DNA of 64,000 bases from Cladorhizidae sp. MBARI D1340-BT2 (taxonomy: Eukaryota; Porifera; Demospongiae; Poecilosclerida; Cladorhizidae): positions 43,602,071 to 43,666,070 of the forward strand of contig JAQNBH010000013.1 in the NCBI GenBank assembly GCA_028752905.1. The letters run 5' to 3'. Numbering within the stretch: position 1 is the stretch's first letter; every line of letters begins with the position of its first letter. The notes beneath the pieces were generated by a model. That model searched no databases. It was not told the DNA's origin and was given only the letters and a program-made list of their open reading frames with translations. This document shows, in pieces, positions 9,880-21,373 of the stretch. The position numbers and the translations under genes are program-made.

Positions 9880-12660
9880 TAGTCATCAACACATGTGGGT
9901 GGCAAGGGTATTGCCACACCTCCCTTTCCCCCAAGACAGCAAAGTCTGTCAGGGGGTGGATGGTGGTCCCAGTTCTTGATGTAGTTATTATTTGGTGAGG
10001 GTGTGTTGGGTTGGCTTCTTCCCTGTTGCTCGAGTCTGTGGGTTTCTCCGGTCTCATTTATGTTTCGGCAATTCCTTCTCACTAGTCCCCTGGAGGTGTT
10101 GACGAGGTAGATATGCCCTAGGGGTGTCTGCATGTGAGACAACTTGTCCTTGTCTTCTTGTCTGGCCATCTGTGCTAGTCCATACTTGGGAATCTCTGGT
10201 AGCTGTGGTAGTTCCTTGACCTCGGTGTCGGCCATCAAAGTCTCTCTTATGTTTAATCTTGAACTGATTGTTCTGGAATATCTGTTGGAGATAGTCCATT
10301 TTGGGATCAATTGCTCTGGCAGTTGATGGTTATTGAGAGTTGCGCAGGTGAGAGGTCACACCAAGGGAAGGGTGTTGAACTATACATAAGTAGGCCATGT
10401 ATGGATCTGCTGATACTGTCAATAGCTTTTTCATTGTCTCCTCTCTCCCCTTGTCCATTACTCTGGGGGGAATGGGAGCTACATTGACGTGCAGAAATCA
10501 TAAGACTTTGCGATCTCTGCAAATTCATTGCACGAGTATTGGGTGAGATTGTTGCTGATACCATTTCTGGAATCCCATGACTTGAGAACACTGTCTTGAA
10601 TGATTGGATAATTCTGTATTTGATAGTTTGATGACCTCTAATATCTTGAGCAATAGTCAACAATAAGGATGTAGTTTTTACCTCTGAGGGCACACACATC
10701 TGATGCCACCCTCTGCCAGGCATAGTCAGGTAGCCTGAATGTGAGAGCACACAGGTCTGATGCCACCCTCTGCCAGGAATAGGCAGGTAGCCTGAATGTG
10801 ATGAGTGGCCCACTTCTGGGAGTGAATTCCTCTGCACATGCTCACATTCCTTCACCAGGTGTTTATGTCTTGAGAAGTCCCAGTCTCCACACTGATGACC
10901 TTGCTCGTTGATGCTGCATGCCATGGTGACTGACCTGCAGCTTCTGGAGTCTTTGCTTGTGCAGATTTCTTGGAGCCACTAGCCTGCATCTATGGAGTTG
11001 GAGACCTTGATCAATAGCGAGTTTTCCGCAGTCTTGTAAGCAGGGTTTGACTGCCTGCTTGACTTTCCTTTTGTGTGGCCAGCCATTGCAGCAGTAGTTC
11101 ATGACAACTGAACAAGTAGGTTCTGCTGCTTGTTCACTCATGTCAGAATCTGTTGGCGCTCTTGACAAGATGTCTGCTGTGTAGAGTAGTTTGCCTGGTA
11201 CAGGCTAGACAAACTTTGCAAGGTGCAGACAGAACCTTAGTACTCTTGGTGGTACTCTATCCAGGTAATTTGTTCCTAGCAGAGTATATATACTATGCCT
11301 AACAACCATTACTAGTATACTATGCCTAACAAGGTTTATGGTCAGTTTCAAGCCTTACTATATTATCATTCATTACTAGTATACTATGCCTAACAAGGTT
11401 TATGGTCAGTTTCAAGCCGACATCGCATTCCCAGAATGTAGTTAGAGAAGTGCTCATGGGACTAGATGCTTGCCAACACCTCTTTCTCGTATCTGCACTC
11501 GGTCTCCATAGCAATCTGGAGGCATATACACCACTGGTTTCCAATCTTCTGCACTGGCTTGGAGTAATACTGTTCCAAGTCTGAAGATGAAGTGTCAGTG
11601 GAAGTCTTTGTTTCTGCTTTGGGGATGTAAAGGGAGAGCATTTTTGGTCTCTGACTTGAGAGAGAAGGCCTGATGTTGTGGATCTCCCCATAGCCATGCA
11701 ACATTCTTTCCAAGGAGTTGCCTTGGGGGTCATGTCAGATCCACTAGATGGAGGATGGAGAGAATCTTCCTAGCTGGTTTACCATCCCCATGAAGTGCCG
11801 GAGCAGCTCGGGCATGCTCTCTGGTGCCTTCATCTTGGCAGTGGCTGTCATCTTTGAGGGATGTGGTTGTATTCCTCACTGGCAGTGGCTGTCATCTTTG
11901 AGGGGTGTGGTTGTATTCCTCACTGGCAGTGGCTGTCATCTTTGAGGGATGTGGTTGTATTCCTCACTGGCAGTGGCTGTTGTCTTTGAAGGATGTGGTT
12001 GTAGGTATTCCTCACTGGCAGTGGCTGTCATCTTTGAGGGGTGTGGTTGTATTCATTGTTGACCAATGAGATGTCCGAGGAATGTAATTTTTGGTTGAAG
12101 AAATTTGCACTTGTCTTTGTTGGATGTTCCCCCAGCATCTGCTATCCTTTGGAGTGCTGCTGGCAATCTAGTATCATGTTCTGTTTAGTCTTCCCCAAAC
12201 ACGAGCACACCATCCATAAAGCAGATAACTCCCTCTAGTCCGGACAGTATTTCACTCACCTGCTTTTGGAAGTACTTGGGTGCACTACATATACCAAAGG
12301 GGAGTTTGTTGAAGGCGTCCCTTCCAAATGCTGTTATGAATGTTGTGAGTAGTTGCCACTCCTCTGCCAAGGCTATCTGCAAGAATCCTAAGTCAGCATC
12401 AAGTTTGCTACTCCTGTTAATATCTCTTCCACCTTGGGTAGAGGACACACCTCCCTGAGAACACTGGTGTTCAGGGCTTCAAGTCGATGCAAATTCTAAT
12501 TTGGCCAGATCTCTTTGGGACCGCAACCATCCCCGCACACCAAGTGGTTGGTTTCTCCACTTTGGATATCACTGCTAGTGTTTCCATTCTGTGTAGTTCC
12601 TGTTTAACCCTGTCATGTAGGGGTAGTGCCACATGTCTGGCTGTGAACATGCTTGGGGCT
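9880..12660 (-). mobile_element. Decayed Ty3/gypsy pol fragment, unit A
   Basis: Read on the minus strand the order is that of a gypsy pol. First comes reverse transcriptase (12,695-12,185; MVAVPKRSGQIRICIDLKP, then FNKLPFGICSAPKYF). RNase H follows (11,733-11,326; LERMLHGYGE, ending in TDHKP-like residues), then integrase zinc-binding and core (11,168-10,310; SPQSNGQGERG near the third acidic residue), then the integrase tail (10,310-9,879). Many frameshifts and stops are present. The usual MDD catalytic pair reads FMDG, so the second Asp is lost. No LTRs found. Related copies lie at 29,635-31,600 and 59,670-61,470. Confidence 0.85.
11833..12052 (+). repeat. 44-bp minisatellite inside gypsy pol, unit A
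   Basis: About five copies of a 44-bp unit with core ggcagtggctgtcatctttg. It sits between the reverse transcriptase core and the conserved HFMGMVNQLGRFSPSS segment, where gypsy pol normally encodes a short proline/lysine/threonine-rich linker. Minus-strand translation of each unit is linker-like (TTTPLKDDSHCQ). Present in all three duplicon units with different copy numbers. Confidence 0.9.
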
Positions 12661-13255
12661 CTGTTTAACCCTGTCATGTAGGGGTAGTGCCACATGTCTG
12701 GCTGTGAACATGCTTGGGGCTCTGTTTAACCCTGTCATGTAGGGGTAGTGCCACATGTCTGGCTGTGAACATGCTTGGGGCTCTGTTTAACCCTGTCATG
12801 TAGGGGTATAGTGCCACATGTCTGGCTGTGAACATGCTTGGGGCTCTGTTTAACCCTGTCATGTAGGGGTTAGTGCCACATGTCTGGCTGTGAACATGCT
12901 TGGGACTCTGTTTAACCCTGTCATGTAGGGGTAGTGCCACATGCCTGGCTGTGAACATGCTTGGGGCTCTGTTTAACCCTGTCATGTAGGGGTTAGTGCC
13001 ACATGTCTGGCTGTGAACATGCTTGGGGCTCTGTTTAACCCTGTCATGTAGGGGTAGTGCCACATGTCTGGCTGTGAACATGCTTGGGGATCTGTTTAAC
13101 CCTGTCATGTAGGGGTAGTGCCACATGTCTGGCTGTGAAAGTGCTTGGGGCTCTGTTTAACCCTGTCATGTAGGGGTACTGCCACATGTCTGGCTGTGAA
13201 CATGCTTGGGGCTCTGTTTAACCCTGTCATGTAGGGGTAGTGCCACATGTCTGGC
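12595..13255 (+). repeat. 61-bp minisatellite made of gypsy RT-leader codons, unit A
   Basis: About eleven copies of a 61-bp (sometimes 62-63) unit with core ggtagtgccacatgtctggc. On the minus strand the unit reads MFTARHVALPLHDRVKQ. In the copy next to the intact pol frame this leads straight into the start of the reverse transcriptase (ELHRMETLAVISKVEKPT). The array is therefore an amplification of retrotransposon codons. As 61 is not a multiple of three, the reading frame rotates from copy to copy. Confidence 0.95.
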
Positions 13256-14995
13256 TGGTAGTGCTACATGTCTTACTCACATAGGTGTAGTGCCACATGT
13301 CTTACTCACATAGGTGTAGTGCCACATGTCTTACTCACATAGGTGTAGTGCCACATGTCTTGCTCACATAGGTGTAGTGCCACATGTCTTACACACATAG
13401 GTGTAGTGCCACATGTCATGCTCACATAGGTGTAGTGCCACATGTCTTACTCACATAGGTGTAGTGCCACATGTCTTACTCACATAGGTGTAGTGCCACA
13501 TGTCTTGCTCACATAGGTGTAGTGCCACATGTCTTACTCACATAGGTGTAGTGCCACATGTCATACTCACATAGGTGTAGTGCCACATGTCTTACTCACA
13601 TAGGTGTAGTGCCACATGTCTTACTCACATAGGTGTAGTGCCACATGTCTTACTCACATAGGTGTAGTGCCACATGTCTTGCTCACATAGGTGTAGTGCC
13701 ACATGTCTTACTCACATAGGTGTAGTGCCACATGTCATACTCACATAGGTGTAGTGCCACATGTCTTACTCACATAGGTGTAGTGCCACATGTCTTACAC
13801 ACATAGGTGTAGTGCCACATGTCTTACACACATAGGTGTAGTGCCACATGTCTTACTCACATAGGTGTAGTGCCACATGTCATACTCACATAGGTGTAGT
13901 GCCACATGTCTTACTCACATAGGTGTAGTGCCACATGTCCTACTCACATAGGTGTAGTGCCACATGTCTTACTCACATAGGTGTAGTGCCACATGTCTTA
14001 CTCACATAGGTGTAGTGCCACATGTCATACTCACATAGGTGTAGTGCCACATGTCTTACTCACATAGGTGTAGTGCCACATGTCCTACTCACATAGGTGT
14101 AGTGCCACATGTCTTACACACATAGGTGTAGTGCCACATGTCTTACACACATAGGTGTAGTGCCACATGTCTTACTCACATAGGTGTAGTGCCACATGTC
14201 ATACTCACATAGGTGTAGTGCCACATGTCTTACTCACATAGGTGTAGTGCCACATGTCCTACTCACATAGGTGTAGTGCCACATGTCTTACTCACATAGG
14301 TGTAGTGCTACATGTCTTACACACATAGGTGTAGTGCCACATGTCTTACTCACATAGGTGTAGTGCCACATGTCCTACTCACATAGGTGTAGTGCCACAT
14401 GTCTTACTCACATAGGTGTAGTGCTACATGTCTTACACACATAGGTGTAGTGCCACATGTCTTACACACATAGGTGTAGTGCCACATGTCCTACTCACAT
14501 AGGTGTAGTGCCACATGTCTTACACACATAGGTGTAGTGCCACATGTCCTACTCACATAGGTGTAGTGCCACATGTCTTACTCACATAGGTGTAGTGCCA
14601 CATGTCTTACTCACATAGGTGTAGTGCCACATGTCATACTCACATAGGTGTAGTGCCACATGTCTTACACACATAGGTGTAGTACCACATGTCTTACACA
14701 CATAGGTGTAGTGCCACATGTGTTACTCACATAGGTGTAGTGCCACATGTCTTACTCACATAGGTGTAGTGCCACATGTCTTACTCACATAGGTGTAGTG
14801 CCACATGTCTTACACACATAGGTGTAGTGCCACATGTCTTGCTCACATAGGTGTAGTGCCACATGTCTTACACACATAGGTGTAGTGCCACATGTGTTGC
14901 TCACATAGGTGTAGTGCCACATGTCTTACTCACATAGGTGTAGTGCCACATGTCTTACACACATAGGTGTAGTGCCACATGTCATACTCACTCTC
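13256..14995 (+). repeat. 29-bp satellite array, about 60 copies
   Basis: Highly regular 29-bp unit with core ataggtgtagtgccacatgt. Copies differ mainly in the next seven bases (cttactc, cttacac, catactc, cctactc, cttgctc). The order of variants repeats, giving higher-order units of about 174 bp. A 29-bp part of the neighbouring 61-bp unit aligns to it with about five differences and shares the 16-mer gtagtgccacatgtct. Only in unit A. Confidence 0.97.
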
Positions 14996-15111
14996 TTTTA
15001 CATTCTCCTAGTGAGTCTGCAGCTCACAGTCACCTCTAGCCATCTCTGTGCACCAGTGGGAGCCATACAGTGAAGTTTGCCCCTTGTATTCTGAAGTGAT
15101 GTCCACCAGCC

Positions 15112-15345
15112 AAGGCTCTACATGGAGGTGTGGCTCAGACCTGCCATTGTCCAAGGCTGCTCTACATGGAGGCGTGCCATTGCCCAAGGCTGCTCTACAT
15201 GGAGGTGTGGCTCAGACCTGCCATTGCCCAAGGCTGCTCTACATGGAGGTGTGGCTCAGACCTGTCATTGTCCAAGGCTGCTCTACATGGAGGTGTGGCT
15301 CAGACCTGCCATTGCCCAAGGCGGTTCTATATGGAGGCGTTCAGC
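15112..15345 (+). repeat. 44-bp tandem repeat, about five copies
   Basis: Unit core ggctgctctacatggaggtg followed by tggctcagacctgccattg. One copy is internally deleted (about 15,170-15,190). Not related in sequence to the other 44-bp array. Overlapping open frames arise from the repeat. Confidence 0.85.
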
Positions 15346-15349
15346 CTTG

Positions 15350-17165
15350 AGATCTATTGTTCTTGAGGTCTAGTCAGTTGGCAGCATGCTTTATGCTGAC
15401 CTTCACCTTTGGAGGCTGAGAACACTTACAATGCAACTATTCCTCCTGACATCTTCTCTACTCCATTAAGAGCAGGTGATGTCATATATAGGAACATTTC
15501 AAAAGGAACAAAAATATTGATTGGCCTGTCAAAAAAATGGAAGTAATTTGCCACAATTAGACAACCCTATACCAATTGGTCTATGTGGAGGATTGTTTGG
15601 TGGAACTTGTCGCTGGTGGAGTATATATAGAGCATGTGATGGGATGTCTTATTTGAACTCATGTCATGTGTGATTAAATGCTATTATAAATATTAAGATA
15701 CTGCACCACATGTAGATGTCTGCTTATGGTAAATAAGGAAGTGGTGACAGCAGGTTGCACTTCTTATTTTATGTTCTTATTTGGTGATGTTTCATTTCTG
15801 CATAGCTAAGCATAAGGAATGTAATTATTGTTAGGTTTAGTATAATTATAAGAGTTTAGTTTTATAAAGTATATCAGTCATGATTTATACCTACTTTCAT
15901 GACCATAACTACAGAATTGTCAATGTTCGGTGACTTCTCAGGTTGACCATCCACTTTAAGGGTCGTGAATTCTTTGAATTGAAGGCACGAATCTTTCACA
16001 TCCATAATAATTTACTCACTCGAGCTTTTGGCTAGATGCTTTAACCTTCATGTCTAACCAAATTGTCAAGCGAGAACATTTATTTGGTTATGGAGAAAGT
16101 CATTGTGGATGTGTTATAGCTTCTGGATGCCACACCAGATTGTAAACATAAGTGATAGTTTTACCCCATGCTGCCTAGAAAACAAAGAAGTGATGCAAGT
16201 ATTGATCACTGTTACACTCCAAAGTGCATGATCCAACCACAGAGGTGCCTGATAGGATCCTGCTTCTGGATTACCAAAAATCTCCCCAAAGCTGCCATCG
16301 GCCTAAAACTCCATTCCCTAATTGCTTGGCTACCCATGAAGCAGGACTTAGGTACCCTCTATCTGGGTTTGCCATGATGAAGACACTGGCATCTAATAGC
16401 TGTCTCCAGTTGAACATAGTAATGTTCTTCTTTGCTTCTCCTCTTGCTGGTGCAGGTTTGTTTTAGTACTGCACTAGTTTGCTGCCTCTATTTAGTGGCT
16501 GTATCATTAGCTACTCATCGAGGATCTCATGATGCAGGGAATTCTAAATTCTCTTATGCTCTTGCTTCATGCAGCATCTCCTCATTGCTGCCCTAGGTTG
16601 TTACTGCCTCTACTATTCCATGGCTGTGCTATTTCCTGTCAAGGATGATACAGCACTACATAACTTTTGTTTTTGGTCTCGTTGGTGATTCATGGGAATA
16701 GGAAAATAACTCATGACAAGTTTCGGTAAATTTGGTGACATTTTCGGGTTTTTTGGAGTCATTAAAACATTCACTCAATTTTGACTACTTTAGGTTGAGT
16801 ACTCTATGTGTTCAAAAATGGCTGCCATGTTGGGTTATTCATGTGTTATTATTGTAAATGATGCATGTAGGGGTATTCCCTAAACAAAATGGCTGCCAAG
16901 AATCACAAAGAGCAGCTACTTTCTTCAGAATATGAATGGCTTAAAACATTTCTAGATCTTAGTACCATCCTGGAAAAATGCTAGAAGTTCCCTGCAAATA
17001 AGCAGCAAGAAACTTGCAGGAAATCAAAGAAACTCGACACTAATAATGCCACTACCTAAATCACTTCCTGTAGAAAAATGCCATGGAGTTTTGTGGTTAT
17101 TAGTATGATATTTCACAGTTAGCTGTTAGCCAATTAGAATGTAATAACACTTTTTATTGCAGCGA
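15350..17165. other. No gene recognised
   Basis: Mostly AT-rich single-copy sequence. Open frames are shorter than 85 codons and show no recognisable domain (for example 16,168-16,377 and 16,224-16,466). No repeat shared with the rest of the window was found by eye. Confidence 0.5.
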
Positions 17166-17261
17166 AAAAATTGCAATTGCACCCACCAATATGGAAGTAC
17201 TTGAGCCTTCTTTCCTCCACTATCTGTCCTCCCCATTCTTTCTCCCACTTTATTTTTATTT

Positions 17262-17392
<131 letters not shown>

Positions 17393-17579
17393 GTATTTGT
17401 ATTTGTATACATAATTGTATACATAATTATGACAGAGAACAACATGCCATACCTCAAGTTAAAAAGTTTAAAAGTTCATGCGATGACTAGGGAAATGGCT
17501 CGTCCCCAACCCTGATGGCTATATATACAAAATACAAAAATACAGTGTATATTTTTCATAATAACAATCATATAATTAT

Positions 17580-17942
<363 letters not shown>

Positions 17943-18171
17943 AACCCCCCTTTGGATCCAGAGGGTTGCATAGTTATTTCAGAGGCTTTAGAGACCAAAG
18001 CGATTCTCTGATTTCCAAGTCGATCAGCAGGAGCCAGATGGGCTTTGGCCACAACATCTTAAGGACTTGATTAGTGATTCTGCTGGGAGTGGTGGTCTTG
18101 TTTTGCTAACAGTTCTTACAGCCTTTTTGAACCTTGTTCATCCCGCTAAAGCTCCTAGTGTGTGTCACTTT

Positions 18172-18197
18172 GGGGGGGGGGGGGGGGGGGGGGGGGG
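18172..18197 (+). repeat. Poly-G run inside the LINE
   Basis: About 25 consecutive G residues inside the reverse transcriptase region. Such a run could form a quadruplex and is also a frequent place for length errors. Confidence 0.95.
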
Positions 18198-18827
18198 CTC
18201 TTTGATAGCGTTGAATAAAAAGTGTGGTGGGGTGGGGCCTATTGCAGTGGAGTGTACTCTTAGGTGGTTAGCTGCCAAGTGTGCTGGCCTTCACGTGAAG
18301 GTGTCCATGAGTGAGCTACTAACACCTTTTCAACTTGGTGTTGGCACTAAGGGTGGAGCAGAAGCTATTGTTCATGCTTCCTGTATATACATGCATTCCT
18401 TAAAGCCAGGCCAAGCTTTGTTAAAGTTGTACTTCTGTAATGCTCGATCCGTTGTGACAAAATGTTCACAGCCGTGGAAGAGTTATCTCCTGCTGTCCTA
18501 CCTCTGGTATATTCTGCCTATAGCTCTCCCTCCATCCTTTTTTTTGTGAGGATAAGATTATTCATTCCTATGAGGGTGTCCAACAAGGTGACCCTCTACT
18601 TTTCTGTCTCGCTATCCAAAAGTGAGCCATCTCAAACCTGAGCTGAAAGTTTTTTGCTTGGACAACAGCTGCCTAACAGCTCTTACAGTAGAAGATGTCA
18701 TCAATGATTTTATGACCTTAGAATCAATGGCTTGCGAGGTTGGTCTGCAGCTTTACCGAAGAAAATGTGAACTCATTAGCCATGACCCTTGTGTTATCTA
18801 TGTGCAATGCCGGAGCTTAACCCTGAA

Positions 18828-19300
18828 GATGCCCCCCTCCTAGGCTCTCCTATTATTATATAGGGGATAGCAAGGGAGTTGAAGATGCCCCCCTCCTAGG
18901 CTCTCCTATATATAGGGGATAGCAAGGGAGTTGAAGATGCCCGCCTCCTAGGCTCTCCTATATATAGGGGATAGCAAGGGAGTTGAAGATGCCACCCTCC
19001 TAGGCTCTCCTATATATAGGGGATAGCAAGGGAGTTGAAGATGCCCCCCTCCTAGGTTCTCCTATATATAGGGGATAGCAAGGGAGTTGAAGATGCCCCC
19101 CTCCTAGGCTCTCCTATATATAGGGGATAGCAAGGGAGTTGAAGATACCCCCCTCCTAGGTTCTCCTATATAGGGGAGAGCAAGGGAGTTGAAGATGCCC
19201 CCCTCCTAGGCTCTCCTATATATAGGGGATAGCAAGGGAGTTGAAGATGCCCCCCTCCTAGGCTCTCCTATATATAGGGGAGAGCAAGAAAGTTGAAGAT
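18828..19300 (+). repeat. 52-bp minisatellite made of LINE codons
   Basis: About nine copies of a 52-bp unit with core cccctcctaggctctcctat and a TATATA stretch. The flanking LINE frame reads LLGSP, then GDSKGVEDAIAAKTK across the last unit. The repeated segment therefore corresponds to LINE codons amplified in place. Small differences (an extra ttatta in the first copy, gagagc for gatagc) mark individual units. Confidence 0.93.
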
Positions 19301-20398
19301 GCCATTGCTGCTAAAACAAAGTGATTGGAGGTGATGCGAAATAGTGTCACCTACAGGCACATGACACACTTTGCTTGCTCCAACGTGCTTTTGCCATGTC
19401 TAAGCTGCTGTACTTGTTACATACTGCACCATATCTTGCTTCATCTAAACTCACAGAGTTCGATGACATCCTATGTTCCATCCTAACTGAAATCACCAAT
19501 ATTCAGCTTGCTCACTAACTCACTCACCTAGACACAGGCTTCTCTGCCAGTCAAGTATGGTAGTTTAGAAATTAGAAGTGCTGCTATGCTTGCACTGTCT
19601 GCCTTTCTGGCTTCTGCAAGTAGCACATTCGACCTCATCCACCGCATTATGCCTGCTAGGTTCCATGATTGCCTATACCCTGATTTTGAGTGTAGACTTA
19701 CCTCATTGCATCAGGATCATTCTGAGTCTCTCCCTAAAGTGCCAGCTTCCTTCCATCAGAAGACATGGGATACCCTTCGTGGCAATGCCTCATGCATTGC
19801 CTTGATGGATTCTGTACAGCATGATGTTAAGTCTACTGCTTGCATCATCAAGAAGAGTCTAGGGCCTGGCTGTATGCTCTGCCTATGACATCTACATGGA
19901 TGATGAGACTGTTCAAGTGGCCACAGGCCCTCGTCTAGGTATAGCACTCTGTAGGCCCCATATGTGTCATCACTGCGGTGTACAGGTTGACCAGTTAGGT
20001 AGACGTGGTCTCAGCTGCAGGAGAAGTCAGGGGCGTCACCTAGGCATGAATGAATGACATCATTAAAAGATCTCTTGCCACTGCTAAGATTCCTGTGCAC
20101 CTATATAGAGCATTCTGGTATTTGTCGTGGTGATAGAAAATGACCTGATGGAGCCTCTGTCTGCCCATGGAAGAATGGTCACGTATTAGTCTGGAATGTT
20201 ACATGCCCAGATACTTGCCCCATCTTACACCAGCCATATTTCAGGAGATCTGGTGTGGTAGCTGAGAGGCTGAATTTCTCCAAAAAAAAGAGAAATATTT
20301 GAACATCTTGGCTACACATCTTGTGCCAGTGGGCCTCGAGACCTCTGGGTTTTTTACCCTGAGGTCCGCGCTTTTTTTACTGTGCTAGATCGCCGAGT

Positions 20399-20680
20399 TC
20401 AGGTAGAGACTGGATAACATCTTTCGCACCATTTCTTGCTGCAGAGGCTGTCTGTTGTCATGCAGCATGGTAACAGAGAAAACACTCTCTGCTGCAGCAG
20501 ATGATGGTTGAACCAAAACAGATGTACAACTGTTAGACCACAGGGGAAGTTTTCAGATTTGTGTCTTCTCCACCATAGTAGCTTGTCAATATCTGCTGAT
20601 AATCCATTGGCTTTAGCCATATAAAGAGCTAACTCGCTCTTCAACCCTTCAATGATAGTGTTATATATTATCAAGAAAAG
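20399..20680 (-). pseudogene. hAT transposase C-terminal dimerisation fragment
   Basis: The minus strand encodes ADIDKLLWWRRHKSENFP and, one frame over, VLVQPSSAAAESVFSV. This is the order of the conserved hAT C-terminal dimerisation region (WW followed by PSSAAAER-like). A frameshift separates the two halves. The rest of the transposase and terminal repeats were not found. Confidence 0.7.
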
Positions 20681-21109
20681 GATAGTGTGTTGTTATTGTT
20701 AGACCCTACAAGATTCTCAAAATGTTCCCTATCATTCCAGTTATTCTTGGATTCTTAAGCATACCTATTATTCTGCTAGCATAATTTATCTAACCTATAT
20801 ATATATATATATAGCAAGACAATATTATATTAGTCAAAAAAGAAATGGATTTTTTTTTACCATGCAGATAACAAACATTTACAGGACCATAATATAATGT
20901 ACTCCAAATAGAATACAAATTTTAAACCAGAATTATTAATGTTTATTGGTAAAGGTTCATTAAGTAAAGGGTCATGTAAATGCATTGATTCTTGTTTCAT
21001 TTTTGTTGACCAATCATATTCATTTCTTAATTGTCATGTTATTATTTGTATTTTATAGTCAAGCAGCCACCCACAAGAAGTCAGTCAGCATAACACCAGA
21101 ACATGATAT

Positions 21110-21240
21110 TATTTACATGTTTATGATTTAATGTATTGCTGAGCCTGTTAAGGCCATCACATATATAATACAGCACAGTGTGAAACTATTTAGTAACTAA
21201 CCTAATAACAATCTATATTTAAAAAAAGAAGTCAACAGTA
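21110..21240. repeat. Dispersed repeat, inverted relative to 42,055-42,190
   Basis: This stretch (containing gagcctgttaaggccatcac and gtgaaactatttagtaacta) is the reverse complement of 42,055-42,190 with a few differences. The two copies lie in opposite orientation 21 kb apart and are probably members of one short mobile family. No target duplication was identified. Confidence 0.7.
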
Positions 21241-21373
21241 TTTAATTAATAAAATTATCCACAATAATAAGTTACGAGTGTCCCGCTGCTCAGGAAGAGG
21301 GGGACAGGAGTGGACCAAAGATCATTCCTCAGCTCACCATACAACAGTTCCTTTCTCCTCTGTCACCACTTCC

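Larger units (their letters stand above)
17945..20390 (+). mobile_element. Decayed LINE with REL-endonuclease-type tail, plus strand
   Basis: Reverse transcriptase pieces appear in order: IALNKKCGGVGPIAVECTLR (about 18,206), LLTPFQLGVGTKGGAEAIVH, then SYEGVQQGDPL (about 18,570). A degraded active-site region (KVFCLDNSCL) follows in place of YLDD, then VEDVINDFMTLESMACEVGL. After a 52-bp array come thumb and C-terminal parts (about 19,300-20,390), including MNDIIKRSLATAKIP. That piece matches the C-terminal zinc-finger/endonuclease region intact on the minus strand at 27,587-28,363. Many stops and frameshifts; not functional. Confidence 0.8.

Noticed and set aside
13256..14995. CRISPR-like array (short direct repeats)
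   Set aside because: The repeats are directly contiguous with no unique spacers, and the setting is eukaryotic. It is a tandem satellite.
18172..18197. Poly-Gly domain in a protein
   Set aside because: A G homopolymer inside a decayed LINE, most likely replication slippage or a base-calling artefact.
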